A stretch of DNA of 64,000 bases from JAEUNJ01 sp052035955 (GCA_052035955.1 JBPOHD010000043.1:1-64000), one strand, 5' to 3'; numbered from the stretch's first letter, positions 8,187-16,640 are shown. Notes: generated by a model not told the origin, from the letters alone. Made by a program: numbers and translations.

Positions 8187-8192
8187 TACAAT
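8187..8192 (+). promoter_or_regulatory. Possible -10 box for the HDOD/cyclase unit
   Basis: TACAAT occurs 32 bases before the GTG start chosen for the HDOD gene, just after the repeats. No good -35 hexamer is seen at 17 bases upstream, so this is only a candidate. Confidence 0.35.
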
Positions 8193-8224
8193 CGGCCATT
8201 CCCGTCCACGGCCCCGGCAGACCC

Positions 8225-9070
8225 GTGCAGCGCACCGTCATCGACTACAGGAACATCCCGGTCCAGGCCGACATCATCTCCGGGATCATCCGCCTGGACA
8301 TGGAGTCCAACAGCTGCTTCCGCGACCTGGACAGCTACGTGCGCTCGGACCAGGGCGTCGCCACCCTGGTGCTGCGGGTGGTGAACTCACCGCTCTACAG
8401 CCGGGGCCGGACCATCGGGACCATTCCCCTGGCCATCAGCGTCCTCGGCTTCAACGTGGTCCGGTCCCTGGCCATGCTGGCCTTCAGCCGCTCCCTGTTC
8501 GCGAACACCCGCAACCCCATCTTCCGCATCCACCTCTGGCAGCACTCGCTGCTCACCGCCCTCGCCGGCCATGCCGTCTGCGAAGGCCTCGACCACGTCC
8601 GGGAGCAGGACGAGGCCTTCATCGCCGGACTCATGCACGACATGGGCAAGGTGCTGCTGTTCACCCACGACCCGGTCCGCTACGAACTGGTCCTCGACGA
8701 GATGCTGGCCACCGGCGCCGCCAGCGCCGAGGTGGAACGCCGACTGTTCGGCCGGGACCACTGGGACGTGGGGCGCGAGGCCGCCGCCGAATGGAAGCTG
8801 CCGCCGCGCTTCGGCGACTACATGGGCACCGACCTCGCCGCGCCCGGCGATGCCGCCCTGGCGACGCCGGTGCTGCGCAGCCTGGCCGCCGCCAACTGCC
8901 TGATCGCCGGCATCGGCATCGGCACCCGCGCCCATCCGGACCTGGCGGCCCGCCGGGCGGCGCTGAACGCCCTCGGCCTCACGGACGAGCAGTGCGAACC
9001 CTGGCTGGGCGAGGAGTTCGTCGCCGGCCTGAAGGAAAACGATGCCTACCGGATCTGCGCCCCCATCTGA
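8225..9070 (+). CDS. HDOD domain signalling protein
   Basis: This 281-residue protein is made mainly of an HDOD domain (VLRVVNSPLYSRG..., about residues 25-210), a non-catalytic or degenerate relative of the HD phosphohydrolase fold; HDMGK in the middle keeps an HD pair. HDOD proteins act in signalling and often partner with cyclases or GGDEF proteins. The frame continues upstream through the REP repeats, but that part is repeat-derived, so GTG at 8225 just after the repeats is the most sensible start. The 3' end overlaps the downstream cyclase gene by 29 bases, which implies joint expression. Exact function is unknown. Confidence 0.8.
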   Translation: MQRTVIDYRNIPVQADIISGIIRLDMESNSCFRDLDSYVRSDQGVATLVLRVVNSPLYSRGRTIGTIPLAISVLGFNVVRSLAMLAFSRSLFANTRNPIFRIHLWQHSLLTALAGHAVCEGLDHVREQDEAFIAGLMHDMGKVLLFTHDPVRYELVLDEMLATGAASAEVERRLFGRDHWDVGREAAAEWKLPPRFGDYMGTDLAAPGDAALATPVLRSLAAANCLIAGIGIGTRAHPDLAARRAALNALGLTDEQCEPWLGEEFVAGLKENDAYRICAPI

Positions 9071-10661
9071 GGCGCGGGCGCCGGTGGTTCTGCACGGCCT
9101 GGACCACAGGCCCTGGACCGACGTGCAGCAGGCCCTGGCCGAGGTACTGGAGGCCCGGGGCCTCGGCGGCCTCGCCGCCCCCGTCACCCTGGTCGTCCAC
9201 GACCTCATCGACGGCGCCCTGCGCCACCTGCACCGCCACGTCTTCCGGGGCATCCTGGCCGAGGGCCTGGGCATGGACCTGGAGGGCCGCGACGAGCAGT
9301 TCGACGCCCTGCTGCACACCGAGCTGGCCGAGCACGGCTGGCAGAACCTGGCCCGGGCCTGCGAGGCCCAGGGCCTGTGCGTGGCCGTCGGCTTCCCGCC
9401 GGCGGAGGATGCCCGCACCGTGGCCTGGCTGGACCTGCCCCTGCCCTGGGACAGCGGCCAGTGCCGCACCGAAAGGCTGATCGGGGCCGTCGGCCTGGCC
9501 CTGGAGGCCGCCGACGGCGACGGCCCGGGCGGCAGCCGCCTGCGGCTCGTCCGCCGCCACCAGCGGCCGCCGCTGGCGGCGCCCCCGGCGCTGCTCGACG
9601 AGGCGCAGCGCAGGGCCAGCCTCGACCGCATCGCCTCCGAACTCGGCTACGGCCTGATCCGCTTCTCGACCGTCGGCGAGATCGTGGCCCTCTCGACCTC
9701 CATGCTCGACCTGCTGGGCCTGCCGGGACCGGACCGGGCCGGCGCCTCGGCCCCCGAGCTCGCCACCGTCATACCGATCAACTTCCACAACGACATCGTC
9801 TGGGGCCTGGCCCTGGCCGAGGGCAACGGCGCCTTCGAGAACTACCGCATCCGCGTCCGCCTGCCCCGGGCGGCCGACGAGGCCTCCATCCTGTTCAACG
9901 TCAGCGGCTTCCGGGATCCGGACGGCAGCATCCATTCCCTGTGGCAGGCCGTCTCCCGGGAACAGGGCGGCGCCCACCTCTCCGAGGGCTCCATCCTCAG
10001 CGAGGTGCGCATCCACAACATCACCCGCAACTACGTGCCCCAGCTCGTCGAGCGCAAGGCCCGCGACGCGGTGCGCCTGGGCAAGGGCGCCCTGGCCGAC
10101 GAGGAACGCCCGGTGGCCGTGCTCTTCTGCGACATCGTCGGCTTCACCGCCTACGTCGAGAAGCACGCCGGCGACGAATCCATCATCGACACCCTGAACT
10201 CCATCCTGCGCCGGGTCTCCGGTTCCGTGCGCCGGGCAGGCGGCTCCATCGACAAGTTCATGGGCGACTGCATCATGGCCCTCTTCGACGACCCCGCCGA
10301 CGCCGTGGCCTCCGCCGCCGACATGCAGGGCCATGCCGAGGACATCAACAGCCTGCGCGACCGGGCCGGCCAGCAGGTGCTGCAGCTGCGCATCGGCATC
10401 CACTGGGGCGAGGTGGTGATCGGCAACGTGGGCACCGCCGAGCGCCTGGACTGGACGGCCATCGGCGACGTGGTGAACACCGCCTCGCGCATCGAGAAGA
10501 ACTGCCCGCCCGGCGAGATCCTCGTCAGCACCGCCGTCCGCGACGCCATCGCCGCCAAGCGGTCCGGGGACTTCGTCTTCGGGGAGACCTTCGGCATACG
10601 GGTGAAGGGGAAGCGCGGCGAGATCGAGGTATGCACGGCGGCGCAGAAGGGCGGTCAATAG
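9042..10661 (+). CDS. Class III adenylate/guanylate cyclase with N-terminal PAS-like region
   Basis: This 539-residue soluble protein has a C-terminal class III cyclase domain. The metal-binding aspartates are visible in LFCDIVGFT (about D364) and KFMGDCIMALF (about D409), and the base-recognition/transition-state segment in LDWTAIGDVVNTASRIE. The region at about residues 200-330 resembles a PAS fold (GYGLIRFSTVGEIVALS...), and the first 190 residues are unassigned. An aspartate in ERLDWTAIG favours ATP as substrate. It overlaps the HDOD gene, so HDOD may be an input or partner module. No transmembrane segment is seen, so the product is expected to be cytoplasmic. Confidence 0.85.
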   Translation: MPTGSAPPSEARAPVVLHGLDHRPWTDVQQALAEVLEARGLGGLAAPVTLVVHDLIDGALRHLHRHVFRGILAEGLGMDLEGRDEQFDALLHTELAEHGWQNLARACEAQGLCVAVGFPPAEDARTVAWLDLPLPWDSGQCRTERLIGAVGLALEAADGDGPGGSRLRLVRRHQRPPLAAPPALLDEAQRRASLDRIASELGYGLIRFSTVGEIVALSTSMLDLLGLPGPDRAGASAPELATVIPINFHNDIVWGLALAEGNGAFENYRIRVRLPRAADEASILFNVSGFRDPDGSIHSLWQAVSREQGGAHLSEGSILSEVRIHNITRNYVPQLVERKARDAVRLGKGALADEERPVAVLFCDIVGFTAYVEKHAGDESIIDTLNSILRRVSGSVRRAGGSIDKFMGDCIMALFDDPADAVASAADMQGHAEDINSLRDRAGQQVLQLRIGIHWGEVVIGNVGTAERLDWTAIGDVVNTASRIEKNCPPGEILVSTAVRDAIAAKRSGDFVFGETFGIRVKGKRGEIEVCTAAQKGGQ

Positions 10662-10713
10662 GGTCGGCGCCCGGCGCCGCCATTCCTCGCCTCGGTTAAA
10701 CCCGCCGCCCGCC

Positions 10714-11073
10714 ATGATCCCGCCGCCCAACGACGCCCCCGCCTACCCGGCCGATTACCTGGCCTGGCTGGACACGCCGGGCGTCCGCCACCGCTACCCG
10801 ATGGCGGAACTCTGGCGCGCACCGCAGGACCCGGGCATGGCCCTCGGGCGCCAGGGCAACGAGAACTTCTGGTACAGCGTGCTCATCGGACTGCGGCCCG
10901 ACGGCCTGTTCATCATCCTGAAATACGATTCCCCGAAGGCAGGCGCCCCCAAGGAATGGCGGTACTGCATCGTCGATGGGGCGGAGTGGGCGGTGGCGGC
11001 CGAGTTCGAGACCCTCGACGGGCTGTTGCATTTCCTGGCGGCAGAGGCGCCGCCGGCCGGCAGCCGTCGGTAA
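10714..11073 (+). CDS. Small conserved-looking hypothetical protein
   Basis: This 119-residue acidic protein has no signal peptide or membrane segment. It contains a plausible alpha/beta pattern with FWYSVLIGLRPDGLFIILKYD in the middle and EWRYCIVDGAEWAVAAEFE later. Codon third positions match real genes here. It starts 53 bases after the cyclase stop. I do not recognise a family; a SUKH-like immunity fold is possible by pattern but unproven. Confidence 0.6.
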   Translation: MIPPPNDAPAYPADYLAWLDTPGVRHRYPMAELWRAPQDPGMALGRQGNENFWYSVLIGLRPDGLFIILKYDSPKAGAPKEWRYCIVDGAEWAVAAEFETLDGLLHFLAAEAPPAGSRR

Positions 11074-11368
11074 TTGCCGCGACGGCGGCCGGTCGTTTCG
11101 GGGGAACCGGCATCGTCGGGGAATTCCCCGGGGCGGGGACGCGCGAGGGTTCGGTCACGCCCGGGCGAGGAAAGCCGACCCTGCGGCTCAGGCCGGCGAT
11201 CGAGAACCGGGGCCACGTTCTGCCCGGGGAAGGACGATCGGGGCGCGGGGCGATCCCGCAGTTCCCCACCCCGCCCCGATCCACCATCGCCCCCCATGCC
11301 CGACCCGCGCAACCGCGGCGCGCCCGGAGGTATCCTCCCCGCTTCCCCGACGACGAAGGAGGCCCGCC

Positions 11369-12124
11369 ATGGCAACCCGCGCGAAGCCCCGCCTCGCCCT
11401 GCTCCTGCTGGCGGCCTCGGCCATCGGCGCCGCCCGGGCCGACGAGGTGAAGGTGCTGGCCGCCAATGCGCTGAAGGCGCCCTGCGTCGAACTGGCCTCC
11501 GCCTTCGAGCGCGCCACCGGCCACCGGGTGACGCTCCACTGGGGCGGCACCGAAGGCCTGGCCCGGCGGATCGCCGGCGGCGAGGCGGCCGACGTGGTGC
11601 TGATCGCCGCCCCGAACCTGGACCGGCTGGTCGCCGAAGGCCGGCTGGCGCCCGGCAGCCGCACGGACTTCGCTCGCTCCCTGGTCGGCGTGGCCGCGCG
11701 CCCGGGCCTGCCGCGGCCGGACGTCTCCACGGCCGAAGGGCTGAAGCAGGCCGTGCTGGCGGCCGGCGCCGTGGCCTATTCCTCCGGACCGAGCGGCGCC
11801 CACGTGGCGGACCTGTTCCGCCGCCTGGGCATCGCCGGCCAGGTCGCCGACCGGGTGCGCCAGCCGCCCTCCGGCATCCCCGTCGCCGACCTGCTGGCCC
11901 GGGGCGAGGCCGACCTGGGCTTCCAGCAGGTCAGCGAGCTCCTCCATGCCCCCGGCATCCAGTACCTCGGCCCGCTTCCGGCCGAATTGCAGGGCGCCAC
12001 CGTCTATGCCGCCGGCCTGCACGCGGAATCGGCGTCGCCGGAGGCGGCCCGGGCGTTCGTGCGGGCACTGACCGGACCTGGCGCGGCGGCGGCCCTGGAG
12101 AAAGCTGGGCTGTCGGCGCCGTGA
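11369..12124 (+). CDS. ModA-like molybdate-type periplasmic substrate-binding protein
   Basis: This 251-residue protein has a signal peptide with a predicted cut after ARA (about residue 24), then a ModA-type fold: VKVLAANALKAPCVELASAFERATGH and ADVVLIAAPNLDRLVAEGRL. A perfect ribosome site AAGGAGG (11356-11362) six bases before the ATG fixes the start. ModB/ModC permease and ATPase genes do not follow, so it is an orphan binding protein; several ModA relatives of this type bind other ligands. The 295 bases upstream are GC-rich and I see no RNA gene or repeat in them. The reductase at 1102-3690 needs molybdenum, but a functional link is only conjecture. Confidence 0.8.
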   Translation: MATRAKPRLALLLLAASAIGAARADEVKVLAANALKAPCVELASAFERATGHRVTLHWGGTEGLARRIAGGEAADVVLIAAPNLDRLVAEGRLAPGSRTDFARSLVGVAARPGLPRPDVSTAEGLKQAVLAAGAVAYSSGPSGAHVADLFRRLGIAGQVADRVRQPPSGIPVADLLARGEADLGFQQVSELLHAPGIQYLGPLPAELQGATVYAAGLHAESASPEAARAFVRALTGPGAAAALEKAGLSAP

Positions 12125-12217
12125 ACCAGGCGTGAGGGTCGCCCCCCGGAACCGCGACGATCGCGCCGTCGAGCGCGCAGACATCGCGGCGGACGCCCGG
12201 ACGCCCGGACGCCCAGG

Positions 12218-12658
12218 TCAGGCCGCGGGCCAATGGTCGTGACGTTCCCGCCGCTCCTGGCGGTAGTTGGTCACTTCCAGCCGGATCCCATCCGGGTCCG
12301 TGAAGAAGGTGGCCCAGTAGTCCGGGGCATACTCCGGGTAGTTCCGCGCCTCCGACGCCCCGACGCCCGCCGAGCGCAGCCTTTCCGCCACCGTTGCAAC
12401 ATCGGCAATCGACTCGACGCGCAGGCAGAAGTGGTGGAGCCCGCAGGCGTAGGGGCTGTGCCGGCCATCCTCGCGGGCCGGGCGAAGCACGAAGCCGAAG
12501 TGGCGATTGAAATACTGCACGTGCGGCTCGGCGCCCAGGCTGAACGCGTTCTTGCGGAAGCCCAGGGTATCCCGGAGCACCAGGTCGTAGAAGGCCTCGG
12601 CGCGCGCGAGGTCGGACACCGCGAGGTAGATGTGATCGATTCCGATGATTTCAGGCAT
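12218..12658 (-). CDS. VOC-family (glyoxalase/dioxygenase fold) protein
   Basis: This 146-residue protein has the vicinal-oxygen-chelate pattern: GIDHIYLAVSDLARAEAFYD at the start, LHHFCLRVES in the middle and FFTDPDGIRLEVTNY near the end. The likely metal ligands are the first His (residue 9), the central HH pair and the Glu of LEV. Family members include glyoxalase I, fosfomycin-type thiol transferases and ring-cleaving dioxygenases; the substrate cannot be read from sequence. It converges with the ModA-like gene and is the last high-GC gene before the low-GC island. Confidence 0.85.
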   Translation of the reverse strand: MPEIIGIDHIYLAVSDLARAEAFYDLVLRDTLGFRKNAFSLGAEPHVQYFNRHFGFVLRPAREDGRHSPYACGLHHFCLRVESIADVATVAERLRSAGVGASEARNYPEYAPDYWATFFTDPDGIRLEVTNYRQERRERHDHWPAA

Positions 12659-12807
12659 GGGTGGGGAGGGGGGCGGAAACGATGGGGGACGAAGCCGCTT
12701 CGATTATCCGGGACATTTCGACCGGAAAAACAGCGACCCCATCTCCCCGCGGCCCGCGCGGCATGTTTGTCGGAGCGGGCCCTGAATGTCCCCGACCGCA
12801 CCCGCCT

Positions 12808-13014
12808 TTACCGAAGGAGAAGGCTGGATGCCGTCCAAATCAACATTACATGTAGCGGCCACCAACCTACGGGCCAGTTGCTCACAAAGGCATTGGCTTC
12901 CGCAATCGGCTGGCCGTCGATCGCCACCTTGATGGGAAACGACCGAATCCTGGATCTTCCCCAGCTAAGTTGAATTTCGTGATCCTCCCCATCGTGCTTG
13001 AACGACGCGACCAT
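12808..13014 (-). CDS. Small unknown protein downstream of the TraT-like gene
   Basis: This 68-residue protein reads through with non-random composition: a polar half (SFKHDGEDHEIQLSWGRSR), a GQPIAEANAFVSNWP segment, and a hydrophobic C-terminus with WWPLHVMLIWTASSLLL that could be a membrane tail. The ATG at 13014 has a GGCAGGG-type ribosome site; the frame stays open upstream into the TraT-like gene, so a longer form or a frameshifted fusion is possible. It lies 31 bases after the lipoprotein stop on the same strand. Family not recognised. Confidence 0.5.
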   Translation of the reverse strand: MVASFKHDGEDHEIQLSWGRSRIRSFPIKVAIDGQPIAEANAFVSNWPVGWWPLHVMLIWTASSLLLR

Positions 13015-13045
13015 CCGCCCTGCCACCTTCAATTGGCCCCCGGAG

Positions 13046-13765
13046 TCATATGATGTCGGACACGATCCGAAATAGTCGGTCTCTGACGCCGCTAGCGACC
13101 ATCGGCTGAGGTACATTCCGTCCGCCTGCGTAGACGGCGATCTTCGTTCGAAGCACCTGTTCAAAGGGCCTGATACTCGTAGGGCGTTCTTCCTGGAGTT
13201 CTTTGCTCGATGCAAAGGTGATGGTCTTCTTCGTAGTTCCGCGGTATTGGTCAGCCACTCCAATTGAGACTTCCGCAATCACGATATAGGTCTCATCCTT
13301 CACATAGCTTCCGATTATCGAACCTAGCGTCGCTCCAATCACGGCCCCGCCTAACGCATCCCTTGCGGGGTGCCTGAGACTCGCTCCGCCGACAGCACCA
13401 GCCATTCCTCCCAGAAAGGCAAACTCACTCGAAAGATCGGTTCGAATATATCCTGAATAAATCACATTGACGTCAATTTTGATTCCGAAGTCATCTCCAT
13501 CTGTTGGCGTATAGCCCTTGCCCTTCAGAGCGTTCGCGAAGCTCGATTTGAACCCATGCATGTCGTACGCGACGTCGCCGGAAATATTTCGGACGCTAAT
13601 CTTTGCGGATCGATTGCTCAGCTGCGATGAGTCGAGCACGATGTTTCTCTCCACCGCCGATCCCCACATCAATCCCGAATAAGGATCCTCTACTATTCCC
13701 ATTCGGGCAGGTTGGGCACAACCAAATAGACCAAGCGCCATCACAACGAGTGCTATCGCTCTCAT
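13046..13765 (-). CDS. TraT-like outer-membrane lipoprotein
   Basis: This 239-residue protein starts with a lipoprotein signal ending in a lipobox (LGLFGC, Cys16). The body follows the TraT complement-resistance/surface-exclusion pattern: SAVERNIVLDSSQLSNRSAK early, a KGKGYTPTDGDDFGIKIDVN segment, then a Gly/Ala-rich hydrophobic stretch (FLGGMAGAVGGA and LGGAVIGATLGSIIG). TraT of F-like plasmids blocks redundant conjugation and complement; chromosomal relatives are poorly studied. The last 40 residues look less like TraT, and the next frame downstream is also open, so a small frameshift near the 3' end is possible. Its ATG overlaps the protease stop by one base, so the two are co-translated. 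Confidence 0.75.
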   Translation of the reverse strand: MRAIALVVMALGLFGCAQPARMGIVEDPYSGLMWGSAVERNIVLDSSQLSNRSAKISVRNISGDVAYDMHGFKSSFANALKGKGYTPTDGDDFGIKIDVNVIYSGYIRTDLSSEFAFLGGMAGAVGGASLRHPARDALGGAVIGATLGSIIGSYVKDETYIVIAEVSIGVADQYRGTTKKTITFASSKELQEERPTSIRPFEQVLRTKIAVYAGGRNVPQPMVASGVRDRLFRIVSDII

Positions 13766-16155
13766 CAGAAGGACTCCTTCAGAAATTCTTGTACTTCGGA
13801 ATGGTGGATCGAGAAGCCAATTCCTTCGATTCCCTTTCCCGCCATCTTATTGTCGTTTACTCCGACCACCTTATCCCCTAGGAACAAGGGGCCGCCAGAA
13901 TTTCCAGGATTTATGGCCGTGTCGGTCTGCACGAAGAGCACTTCCTTGCCTCCCATATTGAAAATGCTCGGCCGACTCCTAATGGCACTAACCACACCTC
14001 TTGTGATCGTGAAGTCGAGTCCTTTGGGGTGACCAATCGCCTCAACCGTCGAACCTAGTTGAATCGGGCCGTTGTGGAATGAGACAGGCGCGCCCCGCGC
14101 CTGCACTCGAAGGAGCGCCAAGTCCAGTCGAACATCGGATTTGACAACCTTTCCGAATGTTTCCAATCCGCTCCTCAGTTTCATCTCAACGAATTGAACC
14201 CCCTCGATCACGTGGTAGTTCGTCAAGACAAGATCTGGCGCGACGTAAAACCCGGCCCCCAAGAACCCCTTGGGGTTCATTACAACGACCACGGACTCAA
14301 ATCGTTGATCGTTCCCTGAAGTCGCCGAGCGGTTTTCTGATTTTTCTCGATACTTTGCCAATGCGACGTTCTTGTCTCGAAGCATTTCTTCGCGAATTGT
14401 TGCCAAGCTCTGGACCCGTTTGGCCTCATCGGATCGCTTCGAGAATTGCTCCACTACGTCAGACAATTTGATAGTGACGCTGGCCTTGTCAAATTTCTTG
14501 ATTGCGTCTTCATTGTCGAAATCCCGGATGTGGGAGTAGTAGTTGCGATCCTTCTCGTTGAGGTTGTACACAAGGCGGAAGGACTTCTTCTCGTTCACGT
14601 CAAAGGATGAGTTGAAATACCTTTCCGCGTAATGATCAAAAACATAGTAATTGGCCGATACGACTTTCGTTACGTCGACGTCCGAGACGCTGAACTGATA
14701 ATCGGCATAGACGGGTTCCTTAAGCAGCATGGCCGTGCTCTCAAAGATCTTCCGCTTTTCTGCCACATTCGCCGCATGGGCTATCCCGGCGATTGCTTTG
14801 GCGATGCATCCGGCGCCATTGCAGTAACTGGCGTCATTCGCAGACGCCGCACTTTGCGCTTGAAAAACGGCCATGCGGGCTTGGTCGTACGCCGGATTTG
14901 GAACATCCTTCTGGCCTGCAAGGAATTGGCTTGGCTTTTGGTCTCTCTTTTGAACCCGATGCAGAGAACTTGAGGTATTGACGTCCAGGGCAATGACGTA
15001 GTCAAACTGCGATTTTCCAGTGCCGAGGGCCTCATCAATCGATGTCTTGGTGGTTTTGAATGGCAGGTCAATCTCAATCACAACCGGAAATTCGATTTGT
15101 CCTTCCTTGAGAAGGGTTTGGCTCGTCACTTCAACGAATCCCACTCGCAAACTGGCCAACTCGGTGATCGGCAACCCTAATTCCTTCAATTCCTTGATTG
15201 TGACCAAAGCGTACTTCAACCTATCTTCCGTTGGTCCAGGCGTTGGCCTAATTGATACATACAACTCCGACATCTTCTTCTGGAGTTCGCGGGAGCCTTC
15301 TATCTGGCGTCGGTAAGCTGAGAAGAACTTGTCGAAGCCATGCTTTCCCTGAAGCCTGATCCTCATCTCCACATCTACCCACGCATTCATGATTACCCGG
15401 TCGGGATCATTCACGGGCACGGGATAGTCATCGAAGAAATTCCTTTCTTGCGCAAAGGGTCCAAACGCGCCGGAAGCTGCCGCTTCCCAATCAGTAATGA
15501 ATTGTTTCCTCGCCTCGATCAGGGATTGGCGATTCGGTGCATACCTTTTCCCCGTGAATATGGGTTCGTGGACCGAAAAGTCTGCTAACGCCTTCTCTGA
15601 GTACTTCAGCGCATCCTTAGCTTCTTGCCATTTGTCGTTCGTTGTTGACGAAATGGCAGTCCGAAGTTTTTCTTTGGCCAGGTCGAAGCGGTCCTTGTAC
15701 GTCAAGTCGAGACCCGTGGCCAACTGGTCCAATAGCGAGTCAAATTTCGTCCCGCGAGAGGAAAAGAACTGATCGTAATGCTTTCGATATAGCGACGACG
15801 CGTGGTCGAAGAGATTCTCCTGGACGAGATCCCTCAAGTGATCTCCTTGGTCGTATAAGAGCCAGTACTGTTTGGGATCAGTAAGGCCTTTCGTGGGAGG
15901 TGGCCGGCCTTGTGTCACATCCGCGGGTTGAGTCGGGTCGGTTCCCCCGGTCGGGTTGCCCTGCGGCGTTTGATTCTGCTCGGGCAGTCCTGATTGAGGG
16001 GCGCTACCCGAGAATAGCTTCTTGAAGAAGTTGGAGACAGGATCAGAACCTTGACTAGGCTGCGCCGTTTGCTCCGGCTGGGCCCAAGCCGGCGTCGGAA
16101 TGCATGGGGACAGGCACACCACGCACAGAGCCAGCGTTGAAAGAGTGTTTCGCAT
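13765..16155 (-). CDS. Secreted trypsin-like (S1C/DegP-type) serine protease with large unknown N-terminal region
   Basis: This 796-residue protein has a signal peptide with a cut near AWA (about residue 25), then a low-complexity Gln/Pro/Gly linker (about 26-90), a long unassigned region (about 95-600) and a C-terminal trypsin-like domain. The catalytic triad is clear: H648 in TNYHVIEG, D678 in VRLDLALLRV and S753 in NPGNSGGPLF. No PDZ domain follows, unlike DegP/DegS. The unknown region includes charged helices and a DASYCNGAGCIAKAIAG loop with two cysteines. RBS AAGGGA precedes the ATG. It forms one transcription unit with the TraT-like and small genes. The function of the long N-terminal part is unknown. 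Confidence 0.85.
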   Translation of the reverse strand: MRNTLSTLALCVVCLSPCIPTPAWAQPEQTAQPSQGSDPVSNFFKKLFSGSAPQSGLPEQNQTPQGNPTGGTDPTQPADVTQGRPPPTKGLTDPKQYWLLYDQGDHLRDLVQENLFDHASSLYRKHYDQFFSSRGTKFDSLLDQLATGLDLTYKDRFDLAKEKLRTAISSTTNDKWQEAKDALKYSEKALADFSVHEPIFTGKRYAPNRQSLIEARKQFITDWEAAASGAFGPFAQERNFFDDYPVPVNDPDRVIMNAWVDVEMRIRLQGKHGFDKFFSAYRRQIEGSRELQKKMSELYVSIRPTPGPTEDRLKYALVTIKELKELGLPITELASLRVGFVEVTSQTLLKEGQIEFPVVIEIDLPFKTTKTSIDEALGTGKSQFDYVIALDVNTSSSLHRVQKRDQKPSQFLAGQKDVPNPAYDQARMAVFQAQSAASANDASYCNGAGCIAKAIAGIAHAANVAEKRKIFESTAMLLKEPVYADYQFSVSDVDVTKVVSANYYVFDHYAERYFNSSFDVNEKKSFRLVYNLNEKDRNYYSHIRDFDNEDAIKKFDKASVTIKLSDVVEQFSKRSDEAKRVQSLATIREEMLRDKNVALAKYREKSENRSATSGNDQRFESVVVVMNPKGFLGAGFYVAPDLVLTNYHVIEGVQFVEMKLRSGLETFGKVVKSDVRLDLALLRVQARGAPVSFHNGPIQLGSTVEAIGHPKGLDFTITRGVVSAIRSRPSIFNMGGKEVLFVQTDTAINPGNSGGPLFLGDKVVGVNDNKMAGKGIEGIGFSIHHSEVQEFLKESF

Positions 16156-16389
16156 TTGAATTTCCCTTGCGTTTCAATGCAAGTTTCACGGCGATACTGC
16201 GGTTCGGAGCCAACGCACGCGCGGACGCTTGGCCGGCATTATCTGAAGGGGGACGCGGCACTCTTATTTTTGGAGAGAATCTACTCCGCATCTTTGCTGC
16301 AATGCAATATAGCGAAAGACATAGGGGGAATATGATGCACGCAAGGGGCTTCCGCGGGCAAGGCCGGGCCGCTACATTTCTGCCGCCCC
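16156..16389 (-). promoter_or_regulatory. AT-richer upstream region of the protease unit
   Basis: This gap before the protease start is AT-rich and on the minus strand contains TATATT-like and TATGTC-like hexamers at about 16300-16330. A promoter for the protease-TraT unit probably lies here, but no clear -35/-10 pair with good spacing was fixed. No gene was seen. Confidence 0.35.
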
Positions 16390-16640
16390 GACCGTCCACC
16401 TACGCGCGGTTTTCCTTCCCCTTTGCGCCGCCGAGCGGAGGACCGCCGGACCGGGGAAGTCCGGCCGCGTTGTCCGAGCCGAAGGCGAGTTCAGCGGCCG
16501 GCCGGGCCGGCGGTCCGGAGGGAGGGAAGCCCGAAGGGCCGGCGCAACGGGGCGCGCCTCTTTGCCTACTTTCTCATCGCGCAATGAGAAAGTAGGTCGC
16601 CCGCCGGGGCGAGTCCCGGCAGGGTTCAGGCCAGTAGCGA
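16390..16640. repeat. GC-rich interspersed repeat with a perfect 13-bp hairpin
   Basis: The stretch is rich in GGCCGG and CCGGCGG blocks and ends with a perfect dyad: CCTACTTTCTCAT at 16565-16577, a six-base CGCGCA loop and ATGAGAAAGTAGG at 16584-16596, followed by TCGCCCGCCGGGGCGAGTCC. Elements with a TACTTTC...GAAAGTA hairpin followed by a CGCCCGCC segment are familiar from many beta- and gammaproteobacterial genomes (recalled, not searched). No protein-coding signal fits. It sits between the protease promoter and mfd, on the edge of the low-GC island. Confidence 0.65.

Larger units (their letters stand above)
12800..16360. other. Low-GC island with a minus-strand protease/lipoprotein unit
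   Basis: Base composition drops from roughly two-thirds or more G+C on either side to about half within this stretch, and codon usage in its three genes lacks the extreme G/C third-position bias of the neighbours. It contains a large protease, a TraT-like lipoprotein and a small protein, all on the minus strand. No integrase, transposase, tRNA or flanking direct repeat was seen, so the mode of acquisition is unknown. The boundaries given are where composition changes by eye. Confidence 0.75.

Noticed and set aside
8051..8224. Upstream extension of the HDOD protein
   Set aside because: It is translated REP repeat sequence with no family similarity.
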